This document shows positions 38,496 through 62,378 of a stretch of DNA of 64,000 bases, one piece after another (position 1 is the first letter of the stretch; the number at the start of each line of letters is the position of its first letter). The stretch covers positions 32,481,889 to 32,545,888 of the forward strand of contig CM022672.1 in assembly GCA_012295275.1 (NCBI GenBank), written 5' to 3'. The stretch comes from Chrysomallon squamiferum. Lineage: Eukaryota; Mollusca; Gastropoda; Neomphalida; Peltospiridae. Under the pieces are notes generated by a model. The model searched no databases. It had not been told where the DNA came from and saw only the letters and a list, made by a program, of their open reading frames with translations. A program made the position numbers and the translations under genes.

Positions 38496-38580
38496 GTATG
38501 TATGTATGTATGTATGTAAGTATTTACACGTGTATGTATGTGTGAATATGGTATGTATATATGTATGTATGTATGTCACT
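38400..38580. repeat. (TATG)n microsatellite array
   Basis: Tandem tatg units with a gtgaatatggtatg variant recurring three times. It begins right at the outer edge of composite repeat copy 2. Confidence 0.95.
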
Positions 38581-38599
38581 GTGCTCCAGGATTTGTTCA

Positions 38600-40140
38600 T
38601 TGAAATGTCAGAAGTATCTCAGATCTAAATAATAACACCTCCCGACAAAATTTACATAATTAATGTTTCTACCACTTTGTTTCAATGTTCAAACTGTTTG
38701 CTTTTCATTTTGCATCTTCACGTATTCTTCAACATGGCCATAGTATAATAGAATAATTCTTGATCCATATACTTTGTGTTGTTCTTTTAAATACAAAACA
38801 AAACCGAAATGGCAGATTCAGAAGCGATGTAGCTGTAATAACAACCGACGTAGTAGTAGTTGTAATACCTAGCTCAAACCGTAGAAGTAGTAGCTTAAAC
38901 ATATTAGCAGCCGCTGTTGTAGTGGTTGTTGCAAAATAAAAGCAGTCTGCAGTAACCATGACATCGTAAAGGTACAGGCTGAGTGTCTGTGTTGGTTATT
39001 TGTATGAAAAAAACACTTGTAGTTGTTTTCGTTGGCGCTATTTTTAAATAAATCCATTTCGCTCCGGTCTAGACTTTTTTATTTTCTCCTTCATTTGATT
39101 TCCTGTTCTTCTTTTAACTAAAGAATGTTCCACATCATCTGATATTTTTAATACACTTAAACAAGTATGATTTTGTTTTTTAGTTGGTTTTCTTTTTTGG
39201 TTTTCTTCTTTTTTGTTTATTTAGAGAAAATGAAAGCTAGCTTAACGACTGTTAATGGGTGTTTAATGTTGTCGTTTCATTAGAAAACATTGGTTCCTTT
39301 TGATGAGCGAAACAATCAACAAACACGAACTCGCGAGCAGCTCAGCACTAATCATAGGAGGGGTAGATCCCCACATCCGGTGGTGAACGAAAACATAGCA
39401 AATTAACTATCTCTGCCAATACACGTTAGTTACTAGCATTGTCAGCAGACGATAAAATTAGAATCAGCAGACGACACTGTTTTCATTTGACGCGATTTAT
39501 TTCTCACGTTCTGCTCTTTGACTGTCAGTAGCAAGGTAATTAAAACTTCCAACAATGGCGGATAAAGACGAATGATTCTTGAGCCTGTAAGTTAGTATTT
39601 AATGCAGCTATACTCTGGGGAACATTCTCATTAACAAGAATGGAAACATCCCCAGGTGCTCTATTTTCAGTTTCTTGGAATCCCACGATTATTTCGCGAC
39701 AAGAGTCCAATTTCTGTTGTGAAGGAAACCAAATTTCTGGGGGTTATATTTCATCTATAGTGAGCAAAGCGTCGTTAGCAGCAACTAACTTTAATAGAGA
39801 CTGAACTATTTTCTGTATTGATCTGAAAATATTTTTATGTCCATGTCTAATTTATTTGTATCCGTTCTTCTGAACTTCAGACTGTTTGCATGCAAAAGTG
39901 GGGAGTTTTACAAATTACAATGTTCAGAAAGGAAGACGAAGTTGAAAATAAAATTAATAGTAATACATTTTTTTATGTATCGCTGGACTGAGATAATTTA
40001 CCTTACAAACGGATGTTCGTCATTATTTGGCTTCAAACGCTACATTACAGAAATATGTTATTTTGTCTTGTAAAGAAAAAACAGGAATTCATCTCTACTG
40101 ACAGTCATATCACATTCTTTTAATCAGCTTCCTTAAACTG
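38600..40140. other. No recognised gene; no ErbB exon seen
   Basis: Checked on the minus strand for cysteine-rich, transmembrane or kinase-like segments of the receptor and none was recognised. Short ORFs have no family resemblance. Confidence 0.5.
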
Positions 40141-40171
40141 TTTTTAACTGTGCGTTCACAATTGTTAATTA

Positions 40172-40272
<101 letters not shown>

Positions 40273-40559
40273 AAATGGTAAATGAGCAATAAAATCTTAC
40301 TTCTTTGTAAAGTTGAGTCGTCAGCAGATTGTTATCTGTTATACAAGAACAACGACGACTAAGAGAACAGCAACGATACTAAAATTACAACAACAGCGGT
40401 AACGACACTATTAATACGAATTATCACCTTTTGCGATACAACGACTCGCTGGTTTGGTCGGCGAACGAGATTGGTTTCGTATGAAATTGTTGCCATTACG
40501 CGGTAAACATCTAAGTATACAATCAGTTTCTTGTGTTGGAAATTCATTCGTTCAACCTG

Positions 40560-41500
40560 AAAACCATGGTCAGAAACAGGAAAATAGCCCTTGATACAAC
40601 CAGAAATCAGGCAAAAATCCTGAAAAGTATCAATCCTGCATGCAAGCACAGGAAGCTACCTTTGAATAAAACCATAGGCTTAGGCCTAGAGGTTCAAGCT
40701 GGAGACGTTCACGAAGATATAGAAATAATAATAAAATAACTAAGAAATGGTTCGCTGATTGTGAAATGATTAACTGAGAAACATTTCTGATGTCTTCAAA
40801 TATCTGCTGTATTATGCAATATTGCAATCACATTTAGTGCACGTAACTTACTTAACACATGCAAGGAAGTGATTAGGTCAAGAGATTTAGAATAAATTAA
40901 TAAAGATAAAATCTGTGAAAATCTCTTTCTCAAGGGGTATCGTTTGTCAAGCGGGTTAGTGTTCCTCGGAATCACGAGTTAGTTCCTACGAACACGTTGA
41001 TCCTCAGTTTCAGCAGGCCATCTCTTTCGGAGACTGTTAAGACTGGGTTCTGAATATGCCTGTTGTGCCTTACGTTCCAAACTCTTTGCTATCTTAGAAA
41101 TGTCAAACATTTGGACACGTACAAAATGCATGCTGTAAACAAACTGATATGTAGTCAATTTGACCATGACACCAAGACAGTAGGACTGACACAGTTTGCA
41201 CCAACTGCAACGGCAAACACTTCTCGTATTCGCGAACATGTCCGAAGTGGAAAATGGAAAGACAGGCATAAAAGGTTAAAATTGAAAAGCATTTTGCATA
41301 TCCTGATGCTAGCAAACTCGTAGAGTCCAGTTCACATGTAGTAGGGAAAATCATACGCTATAGCTGTGAAAGTATCTGCAAGATCCAATAAGTAGACACA
41401 CTCAAATTTAAGAAGGTATCAGAAAGCTATCAAGAAACAGGCAGTGAAATCAATTCAGATATCTTCAGATTCTGAGAGTCTGACAAGACTGTCGATCATT
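40560..41500 (+). pseudogene. Degenerate LINE ORF1 / gag-like gene with two CCHC knuckles
   Basis: In shifting frames the plus strand shows NQAKILKSINPACK (~40605), a PTNTLILSFSRPSLSETVKT stretch (~40990-41040), a CCHC knuckle ending CQTFGHVQNAC (41101-41133) and a second C-x2-C-x3-H-x6-C (41197-41241) followed by PKW. This order is typical of nucleic-acid-binding ORF1 proteins of Jockey/CR1-like LINEs. Frameshifts lie between the blocks, so it is not functional. No matching reverse transcriptase is adjacent. Confidence 0.65.
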
Positions 41501-42280
41501 GAGGAGCCAGGCCCCAGTAAGACCATGTCAGGAAAAGATACCAAACACGCAAATATGTGCTGACAAGGACTGCCACTCGGGACTAGTAAGAAAGGCTGTG
41601 TTACAATCAACTGAGATAATCAATAAGTATGAGTTAATCATTGTCAGTGAGGTCATTAATTTCAATTTTATAAAAAATGGATCTAAGCTCTTCACGATTT
41701 CAGGTGTTCATTTACAACATCAGTTGTTATATTACAGCTTCATCTATTACACATTGTAGGCAGAACAAAATATTACAAAAAATAAACACTAATACTTCGT
41801 AAATGCATTTTTATATCCATGTAATTTGTCGGCTTACATTTTAAACACAAATTAAATACAAGAAAAAACGAAGTAATATTTATGATTTAAAAAAGTATTT
41901 GTATTTTATTTATATCCATCTGATACATAAATAAATCAACAAACAACTGCTAATTTTATGTTAAGTAAATTCTTGAATATTATGTAAAAGGAGATAACTC
42001 TTGAAGCACTATAGTGGGTTTAGTCCAAATTTACCCTGCACACCCTGTGTCCCTCTCTCACTGGTTTAAAGCTTATTTAAAATGTATTTAAATGTTTATC
42101 ACTAAAGCGATGAGTCTGTCGTTCTGTGTATCTGTAGGCTGACATACGCAGGTTTATCTTGTGTTTGTCGTGCGTCTAATCCTGACATTTGTTGTGTACA
42201 ATGAAAGAAAATAAGTCTGAAATAATTTATTCTTAATTTCTAGTAAAATTTATTTAACATTTAAAAAAAAAATCCGTTAG

Positions 42281-42323
<43 letters not shown>

Positions 42324-42588
42324 TAAATACAATTTTCATTTGTTAAAAAAAGCACACAACCAAACAAAAGAGAACAAAAACCAATCAAATCAATACATAT
42401 TATTGAGATATTTGATATTTGTTGTTCAAAATGATTTAACAATAACAGAATTAACATTTATATCTGAAGACTTTTTAATGTTGAGTTAAAAATTCTTATG
42501 ATACAAATATTGCAAACATCTCACATTAACTTAAAACATGTAGTTTTTCATTAAACAAAGAGAAGAAATTAAAATATATATATATATA
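41500..42588. other. Sequence immediately 3' of the last ErbB exon; no further exon recognised
   Basis: Contains a (CA)n tract at about 42285-42320 and AT-rich sequence. No minus-strand piece with the cysteine spacing of the remaining domain IV was found. Minus-strand AATAAA-type words exist but cannot be assigned. Confidence 0.5.
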
Positions 42589-42637
42589 TTAATGTAAAAG
42601 TAATAATAATAAACGTAATAATAATAATAATAAACAC

Positions 42638-52374
<9,737 letters not shown>

Positions 52375-52524
52375 GGCGTAAACCAAACACACACAAACAA
52401 ACAAAAAACTTTGTTCAGCTTTTAATAGAGTTCACCATTGCGACAGTTGTAAAAAGTCCTTGGTTCATGCACTTTGACTAACAGCCTCGCCGTCACTACG
52501 CAATACTTTGCGATTCTGTAGCCG

Positions 52525-52532
52525 TGACGTCA
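52525..52532. promoter_or_regulatory. CRE-like palindrome upstream of ErbB
   Basis: A perfect TGACGTCA octamer lies about 150 bp upstream of the ErbB start codon in a locally GC-richer stretch. This is the consensus CREB/ATF site. Position suggests a promoter role; the octamer could also be chance. Confidence 0.35.
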
Positions 52533-52828
52533 TGCTGTTTCTCTAAACGATTTATTATTGACACATTTTAAAAAGTTTCAAAATTATTTATTAACATTTT
52601 CATCTATTTTGGTTTTTGTTAGATTAATAGACAAGGGGCAATAAAAAAAAAAAAAAAATAAATAAATAAACGCTAGAATAATAATAGTAGTAGCAATAAA
52701 TAAATAAATAAATAACGTTTCTGATCATAATTATCGATACATGGAAAACATTGTAATTTGAATCGTAAGTGCAAAGTGCGTTATTAGATTATTGTTAATT
52801 ACAATATTAAATTATTATTAAAGTTATT

Positions 52829-52931
<103 letters not shown>

Positions 52932-53222
52932 AACGACAGCCTGGCAGGTGACCACTTTGATGTTTTAGTGTATTTGTCAACATAGCATCCATTATTTTTA
53001 ATCCCCTCTTCTTGCCAAACACTTGCTGGCTGTCCTCACCAGTCTTACTGAACCACTCTTTTCCATTTTTTTATTATTATTATTATTATTTTTTTTTTTT
53101 TTAGCCTCAGCGTCCATCATCAGCATCAAAAGTTTTAATGACAGTGTCAGACACTTGTGCAAAATTCACACGAATTTATTACAGAACCATGATGGCCACC
53201 GACTGCAGAACATAACAGTTTT

Positions 53223-53226
53223 TTCA

Positions 53227-53290
<64 letters not shown>
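53223..53290. repeat. (AT)n microsatellite
   Basis: About 58 bp of AT repeat, ending in a short CA-rich stretch. Cruciform-prone. Confidence 0.95.
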
Positions 53291-53296
<6 letters not shown>

Positions 53297-53560
53297 CACA
53301 CACACACAATGGAAAAACCCAGAACAAAAACAAAACAAAAAACGCACAGAATTTGTTATTTTCTAGTTAAAAACTCTTAACCTTCCTGTCTGTGTTTCCG
53401 TGAGGCTGTGCTCGCTTGTGTTTGTGTTTACGTACGTGCTTTTGTTGTGCGTGCCGGACTGTTTCGTCAAACAGAGTGAACGAATGAATAAATAAACACA
53501 GAGAAATGCTTATTACGAGTCTGTTTTTTTTTTATCTTTATATTACGTGTCTGTTGATTA

Positions 53561-53690
<130 letters not shown>

Positions 53691-53796
53691 ATCGTTATTA
53701 TTATTTATTTTATTTTTCATGGATTTACTTCAGTATTTATTTATAAATTGACTTGTTACAGTTTGTTTCGGTTTCTTCTTTCGTTTAACAGCAATG

Positions 53797-53809
53797 GATG
53801 TGTGTGTGT

Positions 53810-53862
<53 letters not shown>
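53797..53862. repeat. (TG)n microsatellite
   Basis: About 60 bp of TG repeat with one TATG interruption. Confidence 0.95.
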
Positions 53863-53864
<2 letters not shown>

Positions 53865-53869
53865 GATGA

Positions 53870-54165
53870 TGCTGGTGTCTCCGTGGCTGGCATTTCTTTC
53901 ATCAGCTTTTCTTTTTACACTGTTGCAGTTCTCATTATTATTGTTTATTTTTACTGTAACTGTTGACGTCGTTACTGTTGATGTTCTTGTTTTCGTTGTT
54001 GACTTTTCCTGATTTTGCAATAATTATTATTAGAACTGTCATCATCATGATCACCTTCCTGATTTTTGCTGTTGTCAACGTCATTCTTGTTGGTGTTATT
54101 GTCCTTATTACTATGATGGAAAGTTTTTTCTTTGTTGTTTGTATTTTTTTTTCTGGTATTTTTGA

Positions 54166-54198
<33 letters not shown>

Positions 54199-55180
54199 GT
54201 TATATAGTGATTTACATTTTTATTATTTCGTCGTCGTCATCTTTATTTGTTAATGTCATTCACAGAATCAATATAAAATCATTATACTTATTATTAACGC
54301 ACAAAGGTCTTCTCCTAATTAATATTATCATCGCTGCCAAAGTTAACTATTCTGGGTGATATTTATTAGCGACAGAAGAGTGTCGCTATTTCACTGTTGT
54401 TGTTGTTCGTTATTTAATTATATTCCTTCCTGTTTGTTTCTAGCTCTTTTCTTCTTTTTTATGTTGTAAACTGATGAACTTTGGCTTCTTATATTTTTAA
54501 AAATATTTTCGTAGTTATTTTATTATTAATTTTTTTTTATCGATGTTCCTTTTATTCATGTTGTCGTCACTTCTAACATTCATATTCTGCACGCTTTTGT
54601 TTGTTTTTTCCTGTTATTGTTATTGTTATTAGTATTATTTCTCTTGCTGACGCTGTCGTTGGCATCGTCCTGTTGTCGTTGCTATTAACAGCATCGTTGT
54701 AATTCTCAATAATATTTTTTTCTCCTTTCATGTTGTCGCTGTTGTTGTCGTTACTGTCAATCCAGTTATTGTGATGGTTTCTCGTTTTCCGGTTGTAATT
54801 ACTACATTACTACTACAATTACTACCACTACTACTACTGCTATTATTAGTAGTAATATTGTTGTTGTATTCAGTTATTGTGAATGTTGTTTTTTAAACAA
54901 TTCAGTTGAGTATCTGAATCTTGAACCAGCAATAAATTTTTAAACAATTGTTTAAATAAATAACTAACTATATATATATATAAATAAATAAAAAACTGAC
55001 TGTAAATATATATATTACAATCAGTCTTTTTATTTATATGGATGATAACAAGACAGTTAATTTTAATGGAAAAAAATCATGTGTGTGTAATACTCCCATT
55101 TACATCACATTTCTAAAGTTATGTAACATTGCAGCATATCAACTTCCAATGTAACAAAGTTTACGTGTTTTCACGCCGCG
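53870..55180. other. No recognised gene
   Basis: T-rich sequence dominated by GTTGTT/ATTATT words, which produce hydrophobic ORFs of no evident meaning. Ends at the 38-bp minisatellite. Confidence 0.6.
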
Positions 55181-55189
55181 CCAGAGACT

Positions 55190-56140
55190 CGCAATCTTAC
55201 AACCGTGTTTCAGACGTCACAGAGACTCGCAATCTTACAACCGTGTTTCAGACGTGACAGAGACTCGCAATCTTACAACCGTGTTTCAGACGTGACAGAG
55301 ACTCGCAATCTTACAACCGTGTTTCAGACGTGACAGAGACTCGCAATCTTACAACCGTGTTTCAGACGTGTCAGAGACTCGCAATCTTACAACCGTGTTT
55401 CAGACGTGACAGAGACTCGCAATCTTACAACCGTGTTTCAGACGTGACAGAGACTCGCAATCTTACAACCGTGTTTGAAACGTGACAAAGACTCGCAATC
55501 TTACAACCGTGTTTCAGACGTGACAGAGACTCGCAATCTTACAACCGTGTTTCAGACGTGTTACAACCGTGAGACTCGCAATCTTACAACCGTGTTTCAG
55601 ACGTGACAGAGTTTACAACCGTGTTTCAGACGTGACAGAGACTCGCAATCTTACAACCGTGTTTCAGACGTGACAGAGACTCGCAATCTTACAACCGTGT
55701 TTCAGACGTGACAGAGACTCGCAATCTTACAACCGTGTTTCAGACGTGACGAAACAACCGTGTTTCAGACGTGACAAAGACTCGCAATTATTTACAACCG
55801 TGTTTCAGACGTGACAAAGACTCGCAATCTTACAACCGTGTTTCAGAAAACTCGCAATCTTACAACCGTGTTTCAGATTTGACAGAGATTTCGCAATTTA
55901 CAACCGTGTTATTTTTGACAGAGACTCGCAATCTTACAACCGTGTTTCATTTGACAAAGACTCGCAATTGTGTTTGAAACGTGACAAAGACTCGCAATCT
56001 TACAACCGTGTTTCAGACGTGACAGAGACTCGCAATCTTACAACCGTGTCTTCAGACGTGACAGAGACTCGCATCTTTACAACCGTGTTTCAGACGTGAC
56101 AGAGACTTGTAGTCTTACCACCGTGTTTCAGACGTGACAG
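55190..56140. repeat. 38-bp minisatellite, about 24 units
   Basis: The unit reads gtgtttcagacgtgacagag then actcgcaatcttacaacc. The first half is near-perfect (starts at 55205, 55243 and so on every 38 bp). From about 55590 units become truncated and shuffled. It is clearly GC-richer than its surroundings. There are no unique spacers, so it is not a CRISPR array. The period is not a multiple of 3, so no reading frame is kept. Confidence 0.95.
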
Positions 56141-56480
56141 AGGATTGCGGCCTGTTGCACTGGAACTGAGATGCAAGCCGATCTAGAAAATACCGGAGTA
56201 TATTTTATTTGAAGATGTTTTTTGGTTTCAAAAGCAAAAAGAAAATTTCATAAGTAAAGGAAATGTATTTTTCGATCATTCCATTAAAATAATATTAACA
56301 CAAATTTTAAAAATGTAAATATCTCTATGGCAACAAGTTTGTTATGAAACAAGGAAACAAAGATGAACACAAATAATTTTTTTTTTGAGGAACTCAAACT
56401 CGGGTTCTTCATGTTGTATTTTTTTAATTTATTTTATTTTCGTTATTTTATTATTATATTATTTTTATTTATCTTATTTT

Positions 56481-56510
56481 TTTTTTTTTTTTTCATTTTT
56501 TTTTTTTTTG

Positions 56511-56546
<36 letters not shown>

Positions 56547-56570
56547 ATAAAAAAAAAGAAAAAAAAAAGT
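56481..56570. repeat. Poly(T)/poly(A) foldback
   Basis: About 35 bases of T-rich sequence (one C interruption) immediately followed by a G and about 50 bases of A-rich sequence. It can form a long AT hairpin or be a head-to-head pair of retro-insert tails. Assembly error is possible in such sequence. Confidence 0.8.
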
Positions 56571-56811
56571 AAATACATCTTGATAGAAATTTCATTTAAG
56601 ATTTCTGTAATAAATGTTTAATTCTCTGCAGAAAAGAGCTATTACAAGTTGTTTATTTAATACATTTCAATAAATCACTAATTTCAAAATACATTTAAAC
56701 ATTTATTTTAAAATTTATAAAATAAGATTTTCTCTTAACACAACACAGAAAGGAAGACTTAATATTATGTAATTATTGTGATAAATAATTAACAAAATAA
56801 TAATAAAATAA

Positions 56812-56873
<62 letters not shown>

Positions 56874-57146
56874 TCTTTATCGTTCGTCTTTGTCATTATT
56901 ATTATTATTAATTTACAATATTTGGCAGACACTCCGGGAAGCAAATAATTCTGTTTCGTAATTCATTCAATAGCTGAACATATATTAAAAATAAACTTTA
57001 AAGAAAATGCGACTTACTATTATCAGAAACCCTTTGGCAACCAATAAAATAATATTACATGAAATGCAAAAATCTGCATCTTTTATTGACTAAATTTTTG
57101 CCTCTGTAGTTTTTAACGATTTGCCAAACATTCTTTTTGAGAGAAA

Positions 57147-57151
<5 letters not shown>

Positions 57152-57221
<70 letters not shown>
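57152..57221. repeat. (GA)n microsatellite
   Basis: About 68 bp of GA repeat preceded by a gagaaaagagaag lead-in. Confidence 0.95.
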
Positions 57222-57224
<3 letters not shown>

Positions 57225-57229
57225 TAGAA

Positions 57230-58710
57230 AAGTGGTAAAGTGTGACTAATATTAAACACGGAGACAAAAGTGAGACTGTACTGAGTTGATGTAGATGGAG
57301 TCTTCACACGTCGCTGCACTGTGAAAACAAACATTATTGTGTAGTCTACGAGGAAACAGTCATTGAGACCTATAAAATGTCTTGTCAGCGGTAAATAAAT
57401 GATATTAACCTCAAGGGTATGTAAAACTTAGTAAAATTCTCTTCAACTGCTAACTGCCTTCGTTAATTTTATTTCAGTCTTTAAATTAGTAAAAAAAAAA
57501 AAATCATATAAATAAATAAATAAATACATAAATAAATAATGCCACCAGATAATAAACAATGCTATCCTTTCGAAATAGGCGTTCGACAGGCGGGCAAATA
57601 CTTATTCAGATAAAGAAGATATTAAAAAACGTGTTAAAGTGAAAACAAAACTCTGATATGTGTATTACTTGAGCTTTATTTCATCTTAATATGTTTGTAA
57701 ACACAGAAATTTTAACTGAATTACTGGCGACATTTACAGTCTTGAGGAAACTCGTAGTAGTTGAACCTGAACAACATCAAATAAATAGCAAACTAATTAA
57801 ATAATGCCGCCAGATAATAAAATAGGCGTTCGATTAACTCAGATTGCAAATACTAATCCAGCTTAAGAAGAAATTAAAATATTTAGTTTCTGAATAATGA
57901 CTATAAAAAAAAAAAAAAAAAATTGTCACGGTCTATTTTAAAATAATAGAAACTGATATCCTATTTGGAAAGAAAAATGGAGATCTGTTAGGAAAGGGAA
58001 ATACAGAATGAAAGCATTGTAGAAAATTAAGCTCGTTGAAATACGTAATTCGATTTTCTATGTATTTCGTTCGTTATTCATCTCTTTATTCATTCATTTA
58101 TTCGTTCATTGGTTAATTCATTTATTCATTCATGTACTCATTAATTAATGCATCCATTCCTAGAGTTATAATGCCATGTACTTCATTTAGTACAAAAGAA
58201 GCAAGGGTTATACTAACATAGTTCATTAACGATTACAAAACATTTAAAATGCAGTTTCATGTTATTTGCATAATCAAAGTAGACGTTGGTAGCTGAAAGA
58301 AATTACATAACACATTAACACAAGAACAATCACTTTAAACTGAGAGTCATCTACAAATATTTTCAACATATGTCAGTTAATGGTCAAGTAAAGTGAATTT
58401 GAAGAAAGACACCTAAATATATTTTAATATTAATTAGATGTAAATATTTTTGTAAGATTGTTTTATAATGATAATAGTATAAAGGATGCTCGCAGCTAAT
58501 TTAGCATAATTATCAGAAAGTCAAATTCTCTTGGTTCGCGCCTTTCTTTGTTTTATCATTACCAGTTTAATTTAGTGAAGCGTGAAAGAGAAACTACAAT
58601 GTCACAAAAATACGTCCATAGACATTATTTAGAAAAAATATATTAAAACAACTGCCTCAAAAACTTGTAGCGACAACCTTGTAATAATAATTGCTGAGAA
58701 TAAACTTAAC

Positions 58711-58752
<42 letters not shown>

Positions 58753-60780
58753 GAAACGAAACAAAAAAAAGACGTCATCTCTTAAATAGTGTATTCACTC
58801 TTGTATAAGAGTACGTGCGTGTAAATGTGTGTATTGACTCTAGTATAAAAGTACGTGCGTGTAAATGTGTGTATTCACTCCAGTAAAGAGAAGGGATTCT
58901 CCTTTGAATGGGTCAATTAGAGAACGGCTTCTTAAAAGGGTTTTTAAAGAAAATGATAAATGAGACATTAAAATAACCCATTGGATAGGTCAAGGACTCA
59001 ATGACAATTAAAACTCAACTGGGTAAGTTAATTAGGAAATTGACTTATGTTAGAGAGATGTAGAGATACAGATTGGCATAGTGTTTATGGTGAAACATGG
59101 ATTATCAATTGGGGAATGATAATTAATGGGTGAAAGGTGAATATTTATGATGGAATATTTAAGAAGCATTAAAAATATTAGTTTGGTATAAAAATAATTT
59201 ATAATACCTTTAACATATTTAAAATAGGAAATTTAGTAAAAATGTTGTGTTTCTTTCTTTCCTGTTTATTTAATTATTTTTTTTTGTTTTCCTTTTTCTT
59301 TCTTTCCTACAACAGTTTAACAAAATGGTTTACTTGACGACGTTCTTAGTTGTTCGGGAAGTGACGTTATCGAGTGCAGGAAATGACGTTGTAGATCGCA
59401 AAAAGTTTTAACTGAACAATTTATACTTGACAGGTAATTTGTATCAAGTTAAACTTAATTTCAAACCAAACACTGATTTTAACCCTAACGTAAACGTAAT
59501 CGTAATACTAAATTTATTTATAACAATGAAACAATTTTATTAACCGTCGAACGTTAGTTTTATATCAGTTACCACATCCTGACCGTGTTCTAAACAAAAT
59601 GATACTAATAAATTAAATATTCTTAATAATAAACAAAGCCATAAATATATAAATAAATAAATAAATAAAAACAAAAATAAACATATCTTCAACTTTTTTA
59701 TTATTATTATTTTTTTTAAATCCAATCTTAACCCTAACCTAATCAGTAAAAATATCTAAACTTTTAGACTACAAGTCTGAACATAAAGCACTTTAACCTA
59801 GTAACTAACCCTGGCGGTAATTTACACTTTACTTGTTTAATAAATTGTTTATTGAGATCAAAAATTATTTTAAATCTAATAATAATAATAATGAAAATAT
59901 GTCTTAAATAAACGACTGAATGAATTAAAAATAACTAACTAGATTACCTAACACTGATTTCAACTATATTAATAACTTTAAATCTAAAAATTATCACTAA
60001 ATATAATATTAAAACTTAAATCTCTTTCCTAACCCTAAATATACCCTAAATGAATCCTCACCTTTATCTTGTATTGCTGAAATTTTATTCAGAGATTTGT
60101 TCTGAAAGAAAATAATGTCTAAGATTTTAATTAAAATTGTTCCCCTTCACTTAACCTCAGGAAGTTGTCTATGACAGTAGCTTAAAATTTAAAACAAGAA
60201 ACAAAACTCAGTATAATTCAACTGTTTATTTGTACAGAGAAAACAAAGATTAAATAAACATTTTTTATCTCCACCTATTTCAAACCTTTGTCAAAGGAAA
60301 AGCTAGTAAAACTGACTAGTAAAAGTGTGAAAAATACAAACAACTATAATATATATTTTTTTAGTGGATAACAGTTTCATTGATTCAGTGTTATAACATT
60401 CAGTGGCCTAGTCACCATATATGTATTTGTATATGAATACACAATTCAAAAATAATACAAATATTTTTTTTTTATTTACAAAATAATAAAATAAATTTAA
60501 TAATTATCTCCCTTGAATCAAATACTTTTTAATCTAAAATGTGCAGCTTTTTTTACACAATCATCAAGATTCTAACATCAATCAATTTTCAAAAAAGTAA
60601 TGTCTGTTTGTCACATACTTGACTACTTGGTCCTGTGTCTGATCCAAACATTCTGAATACTGATCTACATCTGATTACATGTTGTGTGAACAACATTGTG
60701 ACTTTGAGTCTATATTCACAGTATTTCAATTCTTCAATAAGTGTAGTCTATGCTTCACACAAGTAACAGTTCCTGAAATG
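57230..60780. other. No recognised gene
   Basis: AT-rich sequence with poly(A) tracts (57902, ~58711-58751), the 40-bp repeat, and isolated taaccctaac words (59480, 59728, 60030). These are too sparse to be a telomeric array. Two similar segments (gccaccagataataaacaat at 57541 and gccgccagataataaaatag at 57804) show a diverged local duplication. Confidence 0.55.
58791..58890. repeat. 40-bp tandem repeat, 2.5 copies
   Basis: The unit contains gtattcactc, gtataagagtacgtgcgtg and taaatgtgt. Starts are at 58791, 58831 and 58871. It lies just after a ~40-base poly(A) tract. Confidence 0.85.
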
Positions 60781-61399
60781 TTATTTTGGTGTTGAACTTT
60801 CTAACACATTTCAATATTCTCCAAGCATTCAGTTCTTTATATTTGTTTTTGGAGATGTTCATCTTCTGTTTGCTTAGTTCAGGATCATCAGACAACTTTA
60901 AAAACTTGGAGGCAAACTTGACAAGTCATTTAGAATCAATGTCATTTCTCACATGTATTCTTTCTTTCTCAAAACAAGCTCATGATAAAGAACCCTGAAG
61001 AAAAAAAAAAAAAAAAAAAATTATTAAAATAAAAATAATATTCAGAGTTATATAAATTATATTGAAATGTCCTTGATTATAAATATTTACCTGGAAATGT
61101 AGATTATACAATTTGACATATAAAATGAAGACTAGATGTAATTAAAATGAGATGTGTTGTGACTTAATAGTAGAGAGCTGAGCTGAGAAGTAACAGATTG
61201 TAGTATCAATCTTGAAAACTGAAAACACAAACACCTGTCTTAATTAACAATTAAAATGTAGATGGTTTTTCTCTCACAGTTTCATTATCAAAAATAACAA
61301 TAATGTCTGTCATCTGAAGCAGACTTTTTCAAATTATTAATCAGAAAATGATTTTAGTGAACTTCATGGTAACTGAAAGGTCTGAGAGACAAGTTCACA

Positions 61400-61700
61400 C
61401 TTATTTACCAATCAAGCAGCCTGTTAAACTAGCATGATGGGTGATGTGAAACATCTGACAGTCAACTGTTGTTCTGTAACTCTCCTCTGATTTCTCTGCT
61501 CTGTTATGTGAGAATTTGCTGTGTTTAGATTTCTGTACTCTGTGTACAACAATCAGCTTGTGTCTGAAAAATAAAATATTAAAAACAAGACAAATGTTAG
61601 AATTACAAATGTAATGTACACACAGTTTACTTACCAATCACTGAGTCTGTTAACTAGCACTGGATGTGTGATGTAAAACATCTGATAGTAACAGTATTAC
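61400..61700. repeat. Diverged ~225-bp tandem duplication with splice-donor-like ends
   Basis: The stretches accaatcaagcagcctgtta (61409) and accaatcactgagtctgtta (61634) are followed by matching gatgtgaaacatctga and gatgtaaaacatctga. Read on the minus strand both units end in TTG|gtaa, a donor-like junction. Confidence 0.6.
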
Positions 61701-62308
61701 AAATCTATTTTTATCATTTCAATTCAGAGTAATATTTTCAACAGTAAACAAGTACAGTTAATTTAAATGAAATAAAATTAAGTCAAAGTGCATTTCAGTA
61801 TCTCATCTACACCTATCATTATTTACAAATAAACAAAATTAAATTATATATAATAATATTAATATCAAAACATTGAGTAATTTATTATTTTAAAGTTTAT
61901 AAAATCTGGCAGTAAACTGAATTACCTGTCCATTGTACCCAGCATCTGTTTACAAACATGTTGAGTACATCTGAGTGTCTGAGTCTGTACAAATTTCCCT
62001 CAAAATCTAGAACTGGCAAACTGATTGTTCTTCCATGAATTGTACACTGCAGACATGGTCAAGTGGTCAATCTTCCCTGACTGGACCTTTTTCTGATCAG
62101 CAAGGGCTTGTTTATCCTGCAAAATAAATAAATAAAATTAATTTCTGAAGAAAAAAAAAGAGCAACATTTTTATCAGTGACAACCCTCAACTGAGAGTAG
62201 TAGACTGTCTCCTTGGCTGATCTGACTCTGGATTCTGACAAACACAAATTATTTATATTACTGATTCAGAAAGAATTTTGAAATACTACAAGAACAACAA
62301 CAACAACA

Positions 62309-62378
<70 letters not shown>

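Noticed and set aside
40359-40827. Minus-strand ORFs of 96 and 65 aa
   Set aside because: They overlap the plus-strand LINE ORF1 relic and show no family resemblance, so they are taken as shadows.
55190-56140. CRISPR-like array of 38-bp repeats
   Set aside because: Units are directly contiguous with no unique spacers, in an animal genome; it is a minisatellite.
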